64,000 bases of DNA, taken from Catenuloplanes atrovinosus (lineage in GTDB: Bacteria > Actinomycetota > Actinomycetes > Mycobacteriales > Micromonosporaceae). Within the stretch, counting starts at the first letter, position 1. Every line of letters begins with the position of its first letter. The translations under genes and the position numbers were made by a program. The stretch spans positions 868,001-932,000 of the forward strand of contig NZ_JAVDYB010000001.1 of the NCBI RefSeq assembly GCF_031458235.1, in the 5' to 3' direction. The notes beneath the pieces are model-generated. The model was not told the origin of the DNA. It was given only the letters and a program-made list of their open reading frames with translations, and did no database searches. Positions 43,386-51,524 of the stretch are shown one piece after another.

Positions 43386-43422
43386 TTGTCGGTATGTTGT
43401 ATGAGGTGCTTATAGTCGGCGC
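43386..43422 (+). promoter_or_regulatory. Predicted leaderless promoter
   Basis: -35 TTGTCG at 43386 and -10 TATAGT at 43411-43416 with a 19-base spacer. The GTG start at 43423 is seven bases after the -10, so transcription probably begins at or next to the start codon. Confidence 0.55.
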
Positions 43423-46400
43423 GTGACCGACATCGAGCCGCCTGGCGCCCGCGCATCCCGCAGGCCCTCCGGCGTCCTCGAATACGTGGCCGCGCTGCAA
43501 CAGCTGGACGAGTCGGTCATCGGCGACGCCGTTTTCCTCGTCTCCGATCGCAATGCGACACTGTCCCCTTCGGACCCGCCCGCCGTCGCGATTCCGGAAT
43601 CGGATCCGGTGGGCGAATCGCCATTGATGCCCACATCTTCCGGTGTCGGATATGCGGCAGGCGACCCATTACTCGCGGTAGTCGGCCGCGAGGTAGGGGA
43701 TTCCCATGCTGTGGAATCGACGGGTGGGCGGCAAAGCTGGTCGGCGGACGCCGCCTCGGCCGTAACCCGCGGTGCGGACCCGGAGACGCTGCGAATACCA
43801 CCGGCGAACGGCGACGAGCCGACCGCCGTGCCTCCACTGCCCCACGAAACTCCCGCTCCGGCCGACGGCTCGCCGACCGCTGTTGTGCAGCAGTCCGGCG
43901 GTGGTGGGTCCGCCGCGTCGGTGCCGGCGCCGGTCGATGGTGAGCCGACTGCGGTCGTGCGGCAGTCTGGCGATGGTGGAGCTCTAGCGCCGGCCTCGGT
44001 TCTGCGCGTGCCGTCGACGGCTGCCGAGCCGTCACCCGCCGCGGATGCGCGGATACCCGCGTTTCGTGCGGCCGGGTCCGTGCCGCCGGGGGCGGGAGAC
44101 GACCGGGCGGGGCGGGCCACCGGCCGGGACCGGCGGAGCGTCGAGGAACCCACGGCGCGGATCGGGGCTCCCGGTGGTAGCGGACGCGCACGGGAGGGCA
44201 CCACCCCCGGTGCGGCACGGGAGGCTCCCGCCGGAGGCGATGAACCCGGCGATTTACCTGACGGACCGTCGGCGGAGCCGGCGGATGGTGACGAGACAGC
44301 GGTCGCGGGAGCGGCCGTGGCACGACCGGCCGCGGACACGGCCGTAGGCACGGCGCCGGGGACCGGCGGCGGACATGGCGCAACGTTCGCCGAAGGGGGC
44401 GCAGAGATGCTGACGAACAACGACGATACGAACCCCACGAGGGGCACTACGGCGTCCGAGACCGGGACGATGCCGGGCCGGCCGCAGCAACAGGCGGACG
44501 AGCCGCCGGTCGAGGCGACCGCCGCCGGTGACAGTGCCGGCGGTGAGGGTGCCGGCGGTGAGGGTGCCGGCGGTGAGGGTGCCGGCGGTGAGGGTGTCGG
44601 CGGTGAGGGTGCCGCCGATGTGGTTGCCGACGCGGGCATCGCCGCACCGACGGATATCGTCGGCCACCCGGACACCGCCGGCGAAACCGATGCCGCCGCC
44701 GGGGTGCTGAATTCCTCCGGCGTTGCGGCAGTTCCGGGCACCACCGCCGACATCGGTGGGGCCGACACCAATGGCGCCGTGGACGTCGCGGAGTCGGCCC
44801 GTCTGGCGGACGCGGCGGATGTCGTCGGTGAGCCCGACGCCTCTTCTGGTCCGGATGGTGCCGCCGCGGCGGATGTCGTTGGTGAGCCCGGCGCCTCTTG
44901 TGGTCCGGATGGTGCCGCTGCGGCGGATGTCGTCGGTGAGCCCGACGCCTCTTGTGGTCCGGATGGTGCCGCTGCGGCGGATGTCGTCGGCGAGCCCAAC
45001 GCCTCTTGCGGTCCGGGTGATGCCGCCGCGGCGGATGTCGTCGGCGAGGCCCGTGCCGCTGGCGATCCGGAGGACGCGGGGGAGGCGGATGTCGTCGGCG
45101 AGGCCGACGCCGCTGGCGGGCCGGACGACGTGGTGGAGGCCGATACAGATCATGAGGTCGGCGTTGTCGGTGATGCGGATATCGCCGCCGCCGGGCGGGC
45201 GGACGTGGATGCCGTCGATTCGGCGGTGAGTGGCGGCCGGGCGGCGGACGAGGCGACCTCGGCGGCCGGGCCGGAGGCGATCGCCGGGCCGGCCGATGAC
45301 GTGGAGACGGCGCTGACCGCCGGGATCGGCGCGGGGCAGCGGATCGCGTGGGACATGCCGGGGGAGGACGAGTCGGAACGGACCGGCGAGATCGTCCTGC
45401 TGCTGCCGGCGGACGAGGACGAGTCGGAGCGTACCGGCGAGATCGTGCTCCGTGCCCCTTCGGCCGCGGAGGTGGACGCCTCCCCGCTGCCCGACGGAGC
45501 GCGGACCGAACCCCCGGCACCCGAGCCGCAGGTGGAATCAGCGAACGGCCCGGACCCGGCCGAAGACGCGGAGCCCGAGCCGCGGGACGCCGGGCGGGTG
45601 GAGGCGGAACCCGAGTCGCGGGACGCCGGTTCCCGGACCAGCGCCGAGGTCACCGACGCCGACGTCGGAGATCCGCGGGCGGCGGTGACCAGGGTGACCG
45701 GGTCGTATCCGGTGGTGCGGCGTCGGCCGGTGATCGACACGCCGTCCGGTGGATATTCGGTGATCAACTCCAGTCTCCCGGCCGGGTCCGGGGCCTACCT
45801 GTCGCTCAACGGGAACTCGGCGGCGTACGCGGCGCTCAACGGAGCTTCCGGGGCCTACCCGATCGTGGCGGCGGAGGAGGACGGCCGGGCCGTGGGTGCG
45901 GCGCGGGTCGTGGGGCCGCCGCGGAGGTTCGTGGGGTCGGCGCCGGCGGAGATCTCCGCGGGCCAGGCGCCGAGCCGGCGTGCTGACGTCTGGATCGCGA
46001 CGCTGGTCGTGGCCGTGGCGGCGGTGGTGATCCTGGGCGTGGCGTACGGGATCGCGGTCATGAGCCGCCCGCCCGCGGGACAGCAGGTGATGCTGCCGCC
46101 GATCACGATCGAGTCGGCCGGCGCGACGTCCACGCCGTCCGGGCCGGCCCCGGCATCCACCGTCCGGCCGTCGTCGGGCGACACCACTCCGTCAACCCCA
46201 CCCGGCGGTACGGCGGCGGGCGGCGCGACGGCCGGGCTGACCGCCGCCTACAGCCGGGTCGCGAACACCGGCTTCCTCGGGCTCACCGGATACCGGGGAC
46301 AGGTGACGATCACCAATGACGGTACGTCGCCCGCCGCCGGCTGGGAGCTGACACTCAGCCTGCTCGACGGCCAGACGGTATCGGCGGTGAGCGGCGCCGA

Positions 46401-46551
46401 CCACGAGCAGTGGGGCACGATGGTGCGATTCACGCCGGCCGCGGGCCGGACGGTGCCGCCGGGCGGCTCGGTCACGTTCACGTTCGACGTGCCGGGATGG
46501 ATTCAGGGCGAGCCGACCGGCTGCCAGCTGAACGGCGCCGCCTGCCGGTGA
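43423..46551 (+). CDS. Repeat-rich single-pass membrane protein with extracellular CBM2-like domain
   Basis: A 1,042-residue acidic protein. The N-terminal part (about 1-850) is Ala/Gly/Glu/Asp-rich and disordered, with five GGEGA-type pentads (about 371-395) and five or six 18-residue units of the form ADVVGEPDASCGPDGAAA (about 466-575). A short motif ERTGEIVL occurs twice near 648 and 670. A single transmembrane helix (about 857-880: WIATLVVAVAAVVILGVAYG) is followed by a Pro/Thr linker and a C-terminal CBM2-like beta domain (about 936-1042, two Cys at the end). The topology is N-in, C-out, so a cell-wall or cellulose contact outside would connect to a long cytoplasmic tail. Not recognised as a named family. 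Confidence 0.8.
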   Translation: MTDIEPPGARASRRPSGVLEYVAALQQLDESVIGDAVFLVSDRNATLSPSDPPAVAIPESDPVGESPLMPTSSGVGYAAGDPLLAVVGREVGDSHAVESTGGRQSWSADAASAVTRGADPETLRIPPANGDEPTAVPPLPHETPAPADGSPTAVVQQSGGGGSAASVPAPVDGEPTAVVRQSGDGGALAPASVLRVPSTAAEPSPAADARIPAFRAAGSVPPGAGDDRAGRATGRDRRSVEEPTARIGAPGGSGRAREGTTPGAAREAPAGGDEPGDLPDGPSAEPADGDETAVAGAAVARPAADTAVGTAPGTGGGHGATFAEGGAEMLTNNDDTNPTRGTTASETGTMPGRPQQQADEPPVEATAAGDSAGGEGAGGEGAGGEGAGGEGVGGEGAADVVADAGIAAPTDIVGHPDTAGETDAAAGVLNSSGVAAVPGTTADIGGADTNGAVDVAESARLADAADVVGEPDASSGPDGAAAADVVGEPGASCGPDGAAAADVVGEPDASCGPDGAAAADVVGEPNASCGPGDAAAADVVGEARAAGDPEDAGEADVVGEADAAGGPDDVVEADTDHEVGVVGDADIAAAGRADVDAVDSAVSGGRAADEATSAAGPEAIAGPADDVETALTAGIGAGQRIAWDMPGEDESERTGEIVLLLPADEDESERTGEIVLRAPSAAEVDASPLPDGARTEPPAPEPQVESANGPDPAEDAEPEPRDAGRVEAEPESRDAGSRTSAEVTDADVGDPRAAVTRVTGSYPVVRRRPVIDTPSGGYSVINSSLPAGSGAYLSLNGNSAAYAALNGASGAYPIVAAEEDGRAVGAARVVGPPRRFVGSAPAEISAGQAPSRRADVWIATLVVAVAAVVILGVAYGIAVMSRPPAGQQVMLPPITIESAGATSTPSGPAPASTVRPSSGDTTPSTPPGGTAAGGATAGLTAAYSRVANTGFLGLTGYRGQVTITNDGTSPAAGWELTLSLLDGQTVSAVSGADHEQWGTMVRFTPAAGRTVPPGGSVTFTFDVPGWIQGEPTGCQLNGAACR

Positions 46552-47052
46552 GGTTCCGCCGGGAGAGACCCGGCACGTGACCGACGCGACACCCGCTGCG
46601 GCGAGCGGCGCGAATGCGCGCCATCACCGGAAGCGGCACGAGCGCCGCGCTCTTACGGGAAGCGGCACGAGCGCCGCGCCCTTTCGGGAAGCGGCACGAG
46701 CGCCGCGCCATTACAGGAAGCGGCACGAGCGCCGCGCCATCACCGGAACGGCACGCGCCTCGCGCATCACGGCAGGAGGCGCGGACGCTGCGCCTTCCCG
46801 GGCACGTCGCGCGGGGTGCGGCGTTCCGGCCGAACGGTGGAGTTTGCGGCCGAGCGAACCCGGGAACGACGTAGGGGTGGAGTGGTGCGGTCACGCCCAC
46901 GCGACCGCACCGGATGGAGATCGGAGAACCCGGCGCAGCCGGGGCGGAGATCAGGGGTGGTACGGCGGCCCGGCCGCCGGCGGAGCCGGTCGAGCGGGCG
47001 TCCCGCGAAGCGCCCGAGGAGGAGGACCTCCCTGGCGTACCCCCTGGTGGTT
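46552..47052. other. 500-base gene-free stretch
   Basis: No convincing gene. It contains the 29-base tandem array (46629-46766) and several GC-rich inverted segments. The end overlaps the 3' side of the minus-strand two-helix gene. Confidence 0.5.
46629..46766. repeat. Five tandem 29-base units, each with an inverted repeat
   Basis: Units start at 46629, 46658, 46687, 46716 and 46745. The first four share GGAAGCGGCACGAGCGCCGC exactly; the fifth is degenerate. Each contains GCGGC-N6-GCCGC, able to form a hairpin. The 7 variable bases are too short for CRISPR spacers, and the period is not a multiple of three. Confidence 0.75.
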
Positions 47053-47283
47053 CTAATCTTGAAGATCGTCCGCGCGGACGCGGGCCGACTCGGGCCGGCG
47101 GCGCTCGGTGTCGTCGGCGATGATCACCGTGGCGACGAGCATGGCGACGACGACGGCGAAGAACCAGGACGCGTCCGTCGCGAGACTCGCCGAGACGGGA
47201 GCGTGGACGGCGGCCAGGACGAAGCCCAGCCAGGCGAGGCGCCGCTGGCGCGGAGTCAGGAAACCGGTGGCTCGCTGCTGCAT
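47053..47283 (-). CDS. Small two-helix membrane protein
   Basis: A 76-residue protein with two hydrophobic helices (about 18-35 and 40-58) and a charged C-terminal tail (RRRPESARVRADDLQD). No family is recognised. ATG 47283 is used; the frame continues upstream to 47340. It is divergent from the MFS gene. The hydrophobic pattern supports a real membrane protein, but no clear ribosome binding site is seen. Confidence 0.5.
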   Translation of the reverse strand: MQQRATGFLTPRQRRLAWLGFVLAAVHAPVSASLATDASWFFAVVVAMLVATVIIADDTERRRPESARVRADDLQD

Positions 47284-47457
47284 CCGAGCAAGTCTGCCCA
47301 AAGATCTCCCCGGCGCGTTCACCCTTTCGGCCGATCCCACTACGTCCGTCCGTACCTTATGGGTTTGCCTTGATCTTGATCATGTGAGGTATTCGCCCCA
47401 ATACGAAGATCCGGGGTTCGCGCCGGGCCGCCGCCGGCCGCCAGGCATGATCGCGGG

Positions 47458-48609
47458 GTGCCTCTTCTCGCGCTCGCCTACTTCGGTTTCATCAGCCTCG
47501 GACTGCCCGACGGGTTGCTCGGCGTGGCGTGGCCGTCGATGGCCGCGGACTTCGGCGTGCCGCTGGACGCGCTCGGCTTCCTGACCGTGGCCGGCATGAT
47601 CGGCTACTTCACGTCCAGCGTGGCGGCCGGTTTCGCGCTCGGCCGGCTGGGCGTGGGCTGGCTGCTCGCGATCAGCACGGGGCTGGCGTCGCTGGCGCTG
47701 ACCGGGTACCTGAGCACCCCGGTCATGGTGCTCGCGGTGCTGTGCGCGCTGGTGCTGTCGCTCGGTTCCGGCGCGATCGACTCGGGGCTGAACGCGTACG
47801 CCGCGACCGCGTTCGGCCCGCGCCACATGAACTGGCTGCACGCGTTCTTCGGGCTCGGCGTGGCGATCGGCCCGCTGATCATGACGACCGTGCTGGAGTC
47901 GGGCCTGTCCTGGCGGTGGGGTTACGGGATCGTGGCGATCTTCCAGGCCGGTCTGGCGGTCGCGTTCGCGCTGACCGTGCGATTGTGGGTGCGCCCGGTG
48001 GCGGCCGACGCGCCGGCAGAGGTGCCGAAGGCCGGGCACACGCTGCGCATCCCGGCGGTCTGGCTCGGCCTCGGCGCGTTCGTCTGCTATGTGGCGATCG
48101 AGGCGGCGGCCGGGTTGTGGGCGTACACGGTGCTCACCCAGGGGCGCGACATGTCGCCGCGGGCGGCCGGGCTGATCGTCTCCGCGTACTGGGGCGCGCT
48201 CTTCGTCGGCCGGGTCGTCTTCGGCTGGGTGTCCGAGCGGATCAGCAGCCACCGGGTGCTGGTCGGCGCGCTGGTCGGCATGGCCGCGGGCGCCGCGCTG
48301 ATCGCGCTGCCCGCGTCCGGCTGGGTCGCGGCGGCCGGCCTGGTCGTGCTCGGCTTCGCCGCCGCCCCGGTGTTCCCGCTGCTCACCCTCACCACGGCGG
48401 ATCGGGTGGGCGCCGCGCACGCGGACCGGGCGATCGGCCTGCAGGTGGGCGCGTCCGGCGCGGGCGGCGCGCTGGTCCCGGCGCTGATCGGAGTGCTGCT
48501 CAACCGCGCCGGGTTCGGCTGGCTCGGCCCGGCGCTGCTGGCGCTGTCCGTGCTGCTCGTCGGCCTGTACCTGCTGGCCTCGCGCGGTCGCCGGCCGGTC
48601 GCGGTCTAG
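47458..48609 (+). CDS. MFS transporter (FucP-like)
   Basis: A 383-residue permease with about 12 helices. FISLGLPDGLLGVAWPSMAADFG near 10-32, the GSGAIDSGLNAYAA block near 102-116, NWLHAFFGLGVAIGPL near 124 and RAAGLIVSAYWGALFVGRVVFGWVSER in the second half are typical of FucP-type sugar or drug transporters. GTG 47458 is at the very start of the first helix. Substrate unknown. Confidence 0.85.
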   Translation: MPLLALAYFGFISLGLPDGLLGVAWPSMAADFGVPLDALGFLTVAGMIGYFTSSVAAGFALGRLGVGWLLAISTGLASLALTGYLSTPVMVLAVLCALVLSLGSGAIDSGLNAYAATAFGPRHMNWLHAFFGLGVAIGPLIMTTVLESGLSWRWGYGIVAIFQAGLAVAFALTVRLWVRPVAADAPAEVPKAGHTLRIPAVWLGLGAFVCYVAIEAAAGLWAYTVLTQGRDMSPRAAGLIVSAYWGALFVGRVVFGWVSERISSHRVLVGALVGMAAGAALIALPASGWVAAAGLVVLGFAAAPVFPLLTLTTADRVGAAHADRAIGLQVGASGAGGALVPALIGVLLNRAGFGWLGPALLALSVLLVGLYLLASRGRRPVAV

Positions 48610-49025
48610 GTGTGCTCGGGGGCGGGTTCATGGCCCGGCTCGCCGTGCGTGCGGCGCCGCTCCTTGAGACGCGCCTCCCACAGGTGCCGCCGCCCGCCCG
48701 CGAGCGTGTCCCGCGCGGTGCGCTCCAGCTCGCGGAAGACCGAGACGTACCCGTCCTCGTACTCCTCCACCAGCTGGAACGTCCACCGGCCGGCGATCAC
48801 GTTGCGCCCGATCAGTTCCGTCTCCACCCGGTCGGCGAGCTCGTGGTGACCGGCTTCGCGCAGCTTCGCCACCGCGCCGTCAAGTTTGAAGTCCGCTTCG
48901 CCGGTCAGCTGGTGCATCGCGTACAGGTGCCCGCGCGCCCGCTCGGTCGTCTCCAGCGCCTCGGTCAGTCGCCCGAGCGCCTCGACCGTCACGTCATCGA
49001 TCTCCACGGCGCCGTGCATACCCAT
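48606..49025 (-). CDS. Conserved hypothetical protein, actinobacterial type
   Basis: A 139-residue soluble, mostly helical protein. ALGRLTEALETTERARGHLYAMHQLTG near 17-43 and GRNVIAGRWTFQLVEEYEDGYV near 76-97 look like conserved blocks of an actinobacterial hypothetical family. A charged tail (RLKERRRTHGEPGHEP) ends it. ATG 49025 is used, with ATG 49019 as alternative. Its last bases overlap the end of the MFS gene. Confidence 0.65.
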   Translation of the reverse strand: MGMHGAVEIDDVTVEALGRLTEALETTERARGHLYAMHQLTGEADFKLDGAVAKLREAGHHELADRVETELIGRNVIAGRWTFQLVEEYEDGYVSVFRELERTARDTLAGGRRHLWEARLKERRRTHGEPGHEPAPEHT

Positions 49026-49134
49026 AATCTTTCGGGGGTACGCCGTAGAGCGCGACATTCCTGGGTGAATCGGGCTTCGGTTCGACCGTCCGGCTGAGGC
49101 GGCGCACAGCCGCGGGCGGCTAGCGTCACTCCAC

Positions 49135-49494
49135 ATGACTCTCGGGTCCCCGGGCTCCGCCGATCAGCACACCGCCACGCAGCGTGCACGCACCGCGCTC
49201 GCCGGGCTGATGTCCTCGGTCGGCTCCCTCGGTCTCGCCGCGGCCGCGACCGCTCCAGCCCTGCTCGCCGCGATCGACCAGCACGCCGCCGCCGTCCGCG
49301 ACAGCCTCCAGGCCGACCTGCGGCCACTCTCCGCGATCGCGCTGGCCGGATACGTGGAGGGCATCCGCGACGCGGCCCGCGAACACGGCTGGCGCATGCC
49401 GGAGGGCCACATCGACTTCGCCGCCGGCGACTGGGTCCTGACCCGCCTGCTCGCGGTCTGCTCCCTGGCCCAGGGCCTCCCCACCCGCGCGTGA
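49135..49494 (+). CDS. DUF6401-like small protein
   Basis: A 119-residue protein with a predicted helical core. LLAAIDQHAAAVRDSL near 43-58, LAGYVEGIRDAAREHGW near 69-85 and DWVLTRLLAVCSLAQ near 98-112 match the pattern I recall for DUF6401, a family of Micromonosporaceae. No Shine-Dalgarno is visible; TAGCGT eight bases before ATG 49135 would fit a leaderless transcript. Function unknown. Confidence 0.6.
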   Translation: MTLGSPGSADQHTATQRARTALAGLMSSVGSLGLAAAATAPALLAAIDQHAAAVRDSLQADLRPLSAIALAGYVEGIRDAAREHGWRMPEGHIDFAAGDWVLTRLLAVCSLAQGLPTRA

Positions 49495-49529
49495 AAGCGG
49501 GGCGCGTCCCGGTGGGACACGCCCCGCTT
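49495..49529. terminator. Bidirectional terminator
   Basis: Stem AAGCGGGGCG-C-GTCCC / GGGAC-A-CGCCCCGCTT with a 3-base loop, directly after the stop at 49494 and facing the convergent gene ending at 49545. Confidence 0.8.
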
Positions 49530-49544
49530 CTCTGGGGGAGGGAG

Positions 49545-50864
49545 TCAGCTCTTGTCGCGATCGGCCGGTGGTGTGCTCTTGATCACCGCGGTCACGTCCG
49601 GGTCGCCGGCGTCCGGTGCGGTCCGGCTGATCGGCGCCGTCACGTCCGCCTCGCCGCCCGCGCGGCCCGGCTGGAACGAGGCCGGCTCGCCCGGGCCGTC
49701 CGTGGAGACCGGGGCCAGCCGCCCGGACGGTGCCACGCTGCCGGACTGGTAGAGCCCGCGACCCGTGTTGATCGCCTGGGTGGCCTCCGCGTCGCCCGCA
49801 CCGGAGACGGACACGCCGCCGGCCGGGACCGCGTCGGAGACGTCGCCGTCCTGCCGCGGCACGACCGTGGGCCGGTCGGACATCTGCCGGTTCGTGTCGT
49901 CGCGTCCCGCCTCCTCGGCCGCGGCCCGCTCGCGCGCCTCGGCCTGGCTGCGCGCCTCGGCCTCGGCCCGGGCGCGCGTCTCGGCCTCCGCCTCGGCCCG
50001 GGCACGCGCCTCGGCCTCGGCCTGCTGCGCCGCGATCCGCTCGCCCTCGAGCCGCTCGGCCTCGCGGCGTTCCGCGTCGCGGCGCTCGGTCTCCTCGGCC
50101 TCCAGGCGGGCCTTGCGCTCCGCCTCCAGCCGCTCCGCCTCCGCGCGGGCCTGGCGCTCGGCCTCGGCGCGCGCCTCGGCCTCGGCCGCGTACTGGCGCG
50201 CCCGCTCGCGGATGACCTCGGTCTCGGTCGCGGCGCGGGTCAGCCAGCCGTCCCAGCGGGACTGCATCGGGCGGACCAGGCCGCCGCCGACGCCCACGAT
50301 CAGGATGCCGGCGATGGTGGCGAGCACCGCGACCAGCACCGGCGTGGTGACCGTGGTGGCGATGCCGGCCTGGTTGAGCGCGGCGATGACGCCGAGCCCG
50401 ACGATGAACGCCCAGGCGAAGCCCGCGATGATCCGGCCGTACGTGAGCCCGCCCAGCGCGGCGCGGATGAGGTCGCGGACCGCGCCGGCGATGGCGGCGG
50501 CCACGACCACGATGACGATCGCGACGAACGCGCGCGGCAGCCACGCGACCACGCCGGCGATCAGGTCGCTGACCGGATTGGGTCCCCACACGCCGAACGC
50601 GAGCTGCAGCGTGAGCAGCAGCACCGCGTAGTAGGCGAGCTTCGCGAGGATGTCACTCGCGTCGTACCGGCTGCGCTCCAGCGCGCGGCCGATGCCGCCG
50701 CGCTCCACCGCGCGGTCGAAGCCGACCCGCTCCAGGATCTTGTCGACGACCTTGCGTACGCCCTTCGCCACGAAATATCCGACGACCAGGATCGCGAGGA
50801 ACGCGACGGCCTTCGGTACGAAGAGCAGCACCGATCGCCACATGTCGGTGATCGCGTCTGCCAT
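49545..50864 (-). CDS. TM-helix-repeat, mechanosensitive-channel-like protein with coiled-coil tail
   Basis: A 439-residue membrane protein. About five helices (residues 10-205) include the repeated Gly/Ala-rich PF05552-type TM-helix units (FLAILVVGYFVAKGVRKVVDKIL, ILAKLAYYAVLLLTLQLAF, AFVAIVIVVVAAAIAGAVRDLI). A highly charged Glu/Ala/Arg coiled coil (about 215-320) follows, then an Ala/Asp/Gly-rich cytoplasmic tail. The TM-helix fold is shared with MscS-like channels, but the beta domain is lacking. ATG 50864 follows GGAGGGACC. A role in envelope tension or polar assembly is inferred. Confidence 0.8.
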   Translation of the reverse strand: MADAITDMWRSVLLFVPKAVAFLAILVVGYFVAKGVRKVVDKILERVGFDRAVERGGIGRALERSRYDASDILAKLAYYAVLLLTLQLAFGVWGPNPVSDLIAGVVAWLPRAFVAIVIVVVAAAIAGAVRDLIRAALGGLTYGRIIAGFAWAFIVGLGVIAALNQAGIATTVTTPVLVAVLATIAGILIVGVGGGLVRPMQSRWDGWLTRAATETEVIRERARQYAAEAEARAEAERQARAEAERLEAERKARLEAEETERRDAERREAERLEGERIAAQQAEAEARARAEAEAETRARAEAEARSQAEARERAAAEEAGRDDTNRQMSDRPTVVPRQDGDVSDAVPAGGVSVSGAGDAEATQAINTGRGLYQSGSVAPSGRLAPVSTDGPGEPASFQPGRAGGEADVTAPISRTAPDAGDPDVTAVIKSTPPADRDKS

Positions 50865-50921
50865 TCGGTCCCTCCCTCGGAAAGCTCGGTTCACCGAGCC
50901 ATACCCCGGCCCGGATAGACG

Positions 50922-50960
50922 GAAACCGCCGGGCCCAGGAGTGGCGGGCCCGGCGGTTTC
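50922..50960 (-). terminator. Terminator after the SRPBCC gene
   Basis: A 15-pair perfect stem GAAACCGCCGGGCCC / GGGCCCGGCGGTTTC with a 9-base loop, 15 bases beyond the stop at 50976. Confidence 0.8.
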
Positions 50961-50975
50961 GACGATCAGTGCAGG

Positions 50976-51443
50976 TCAGGGCTGCGGACGGTCCACCTCG
51001 CCGCGCCACGCGCCGGTCTCGATGCCGGAACGGTCGGACTCGATGAACTCCTTGAAGCGCTTCATGTCGCCCTTGATCCGGCGGTCGATGATGCCCAGCT
51101 TGTCGCCGGCCTGCTCCGCGATGCCCTCCGGCTCGAACTCCATCTGCGCGGTGACGCGCGTGTGGTTCTCGTCCAGGCGGTGGAAGGTGATCACGCCGGA
51201 CTGCTTGGTGCCGCCGGTGGACGTCCACGCGACGCGCTCGTCCGGCAGCTGCTCCGTGATCTTCGCGTCGAACTCGCGCTTGACGCCGGCGATCTCCGTC
51301 TTCCAGTGGGTGTCGGTGTCCGAGATCTGGCGGATCTCGGTGACCCCCTCCATGAATCGGGGGAACTCCTCGAACTGGGTCCACTGGTTGTAGGCGGTGC
51401 GGATCGGCACGGCCACGTCGACGTGTTCGGTCACGGTACCCAT
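50976..51443 (-). CDS. SRPBCC (polyketide cyclase/dehydrase-like) protein
   Basis: A 155-residue START/SRPBCC-fold protein with a hydrophobic cavity. VDVAVPIRTAYNQWTQFEEFPRFMEGV near 8-34 and VTAQMEFEPEG near 96 are conserved in the general stress-type cyclase/dehydrase family. A C-terminal amphipathic helix (about 113-135) closes the fold. GGAGGAAT precedes ATG 51443. Ligand unknown. Confidence 0.85.
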   Translation of the reverse strand: MGTVTEHVDVAVPIRTAYNQWTQFEEFPRFMEGVTEIRQISDTDTHWKTEIAGVKREFDAKITEQLPDERVAWTSTGGTKQSGVITFHRLDENHTRVTAQMEFEPEGIAEQAGDKLGIIDRRIKGDMKRFKEFIESDRSGIETGAWRGEVDRPQP

Positions 51444-51524
51444 CGAAATTCCTCCTTCGCAGTACGCATGCTCTTGCAACGTCCGTACTGATGGCCTACC
51501 CGGAGAGATTCGCCGTAAACGGAT

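Noticed and set aside
43410-44999. Minus-strand Ser/Ala/Pro-rich frame opposite the CBM2 membrane protein
   Set aside because: It is the antisense image of the repeats; no start signal and no domain, while the plus frame has a promoter, a transmembrane helix and a CBM2-like end.
46629-46766. 29-base repeats considered as a CRISPR array
   Set aside because: Units are directly adjacent with about 7 variable bases; there are no spacers of 30-40 bases and no cas genes nearby.
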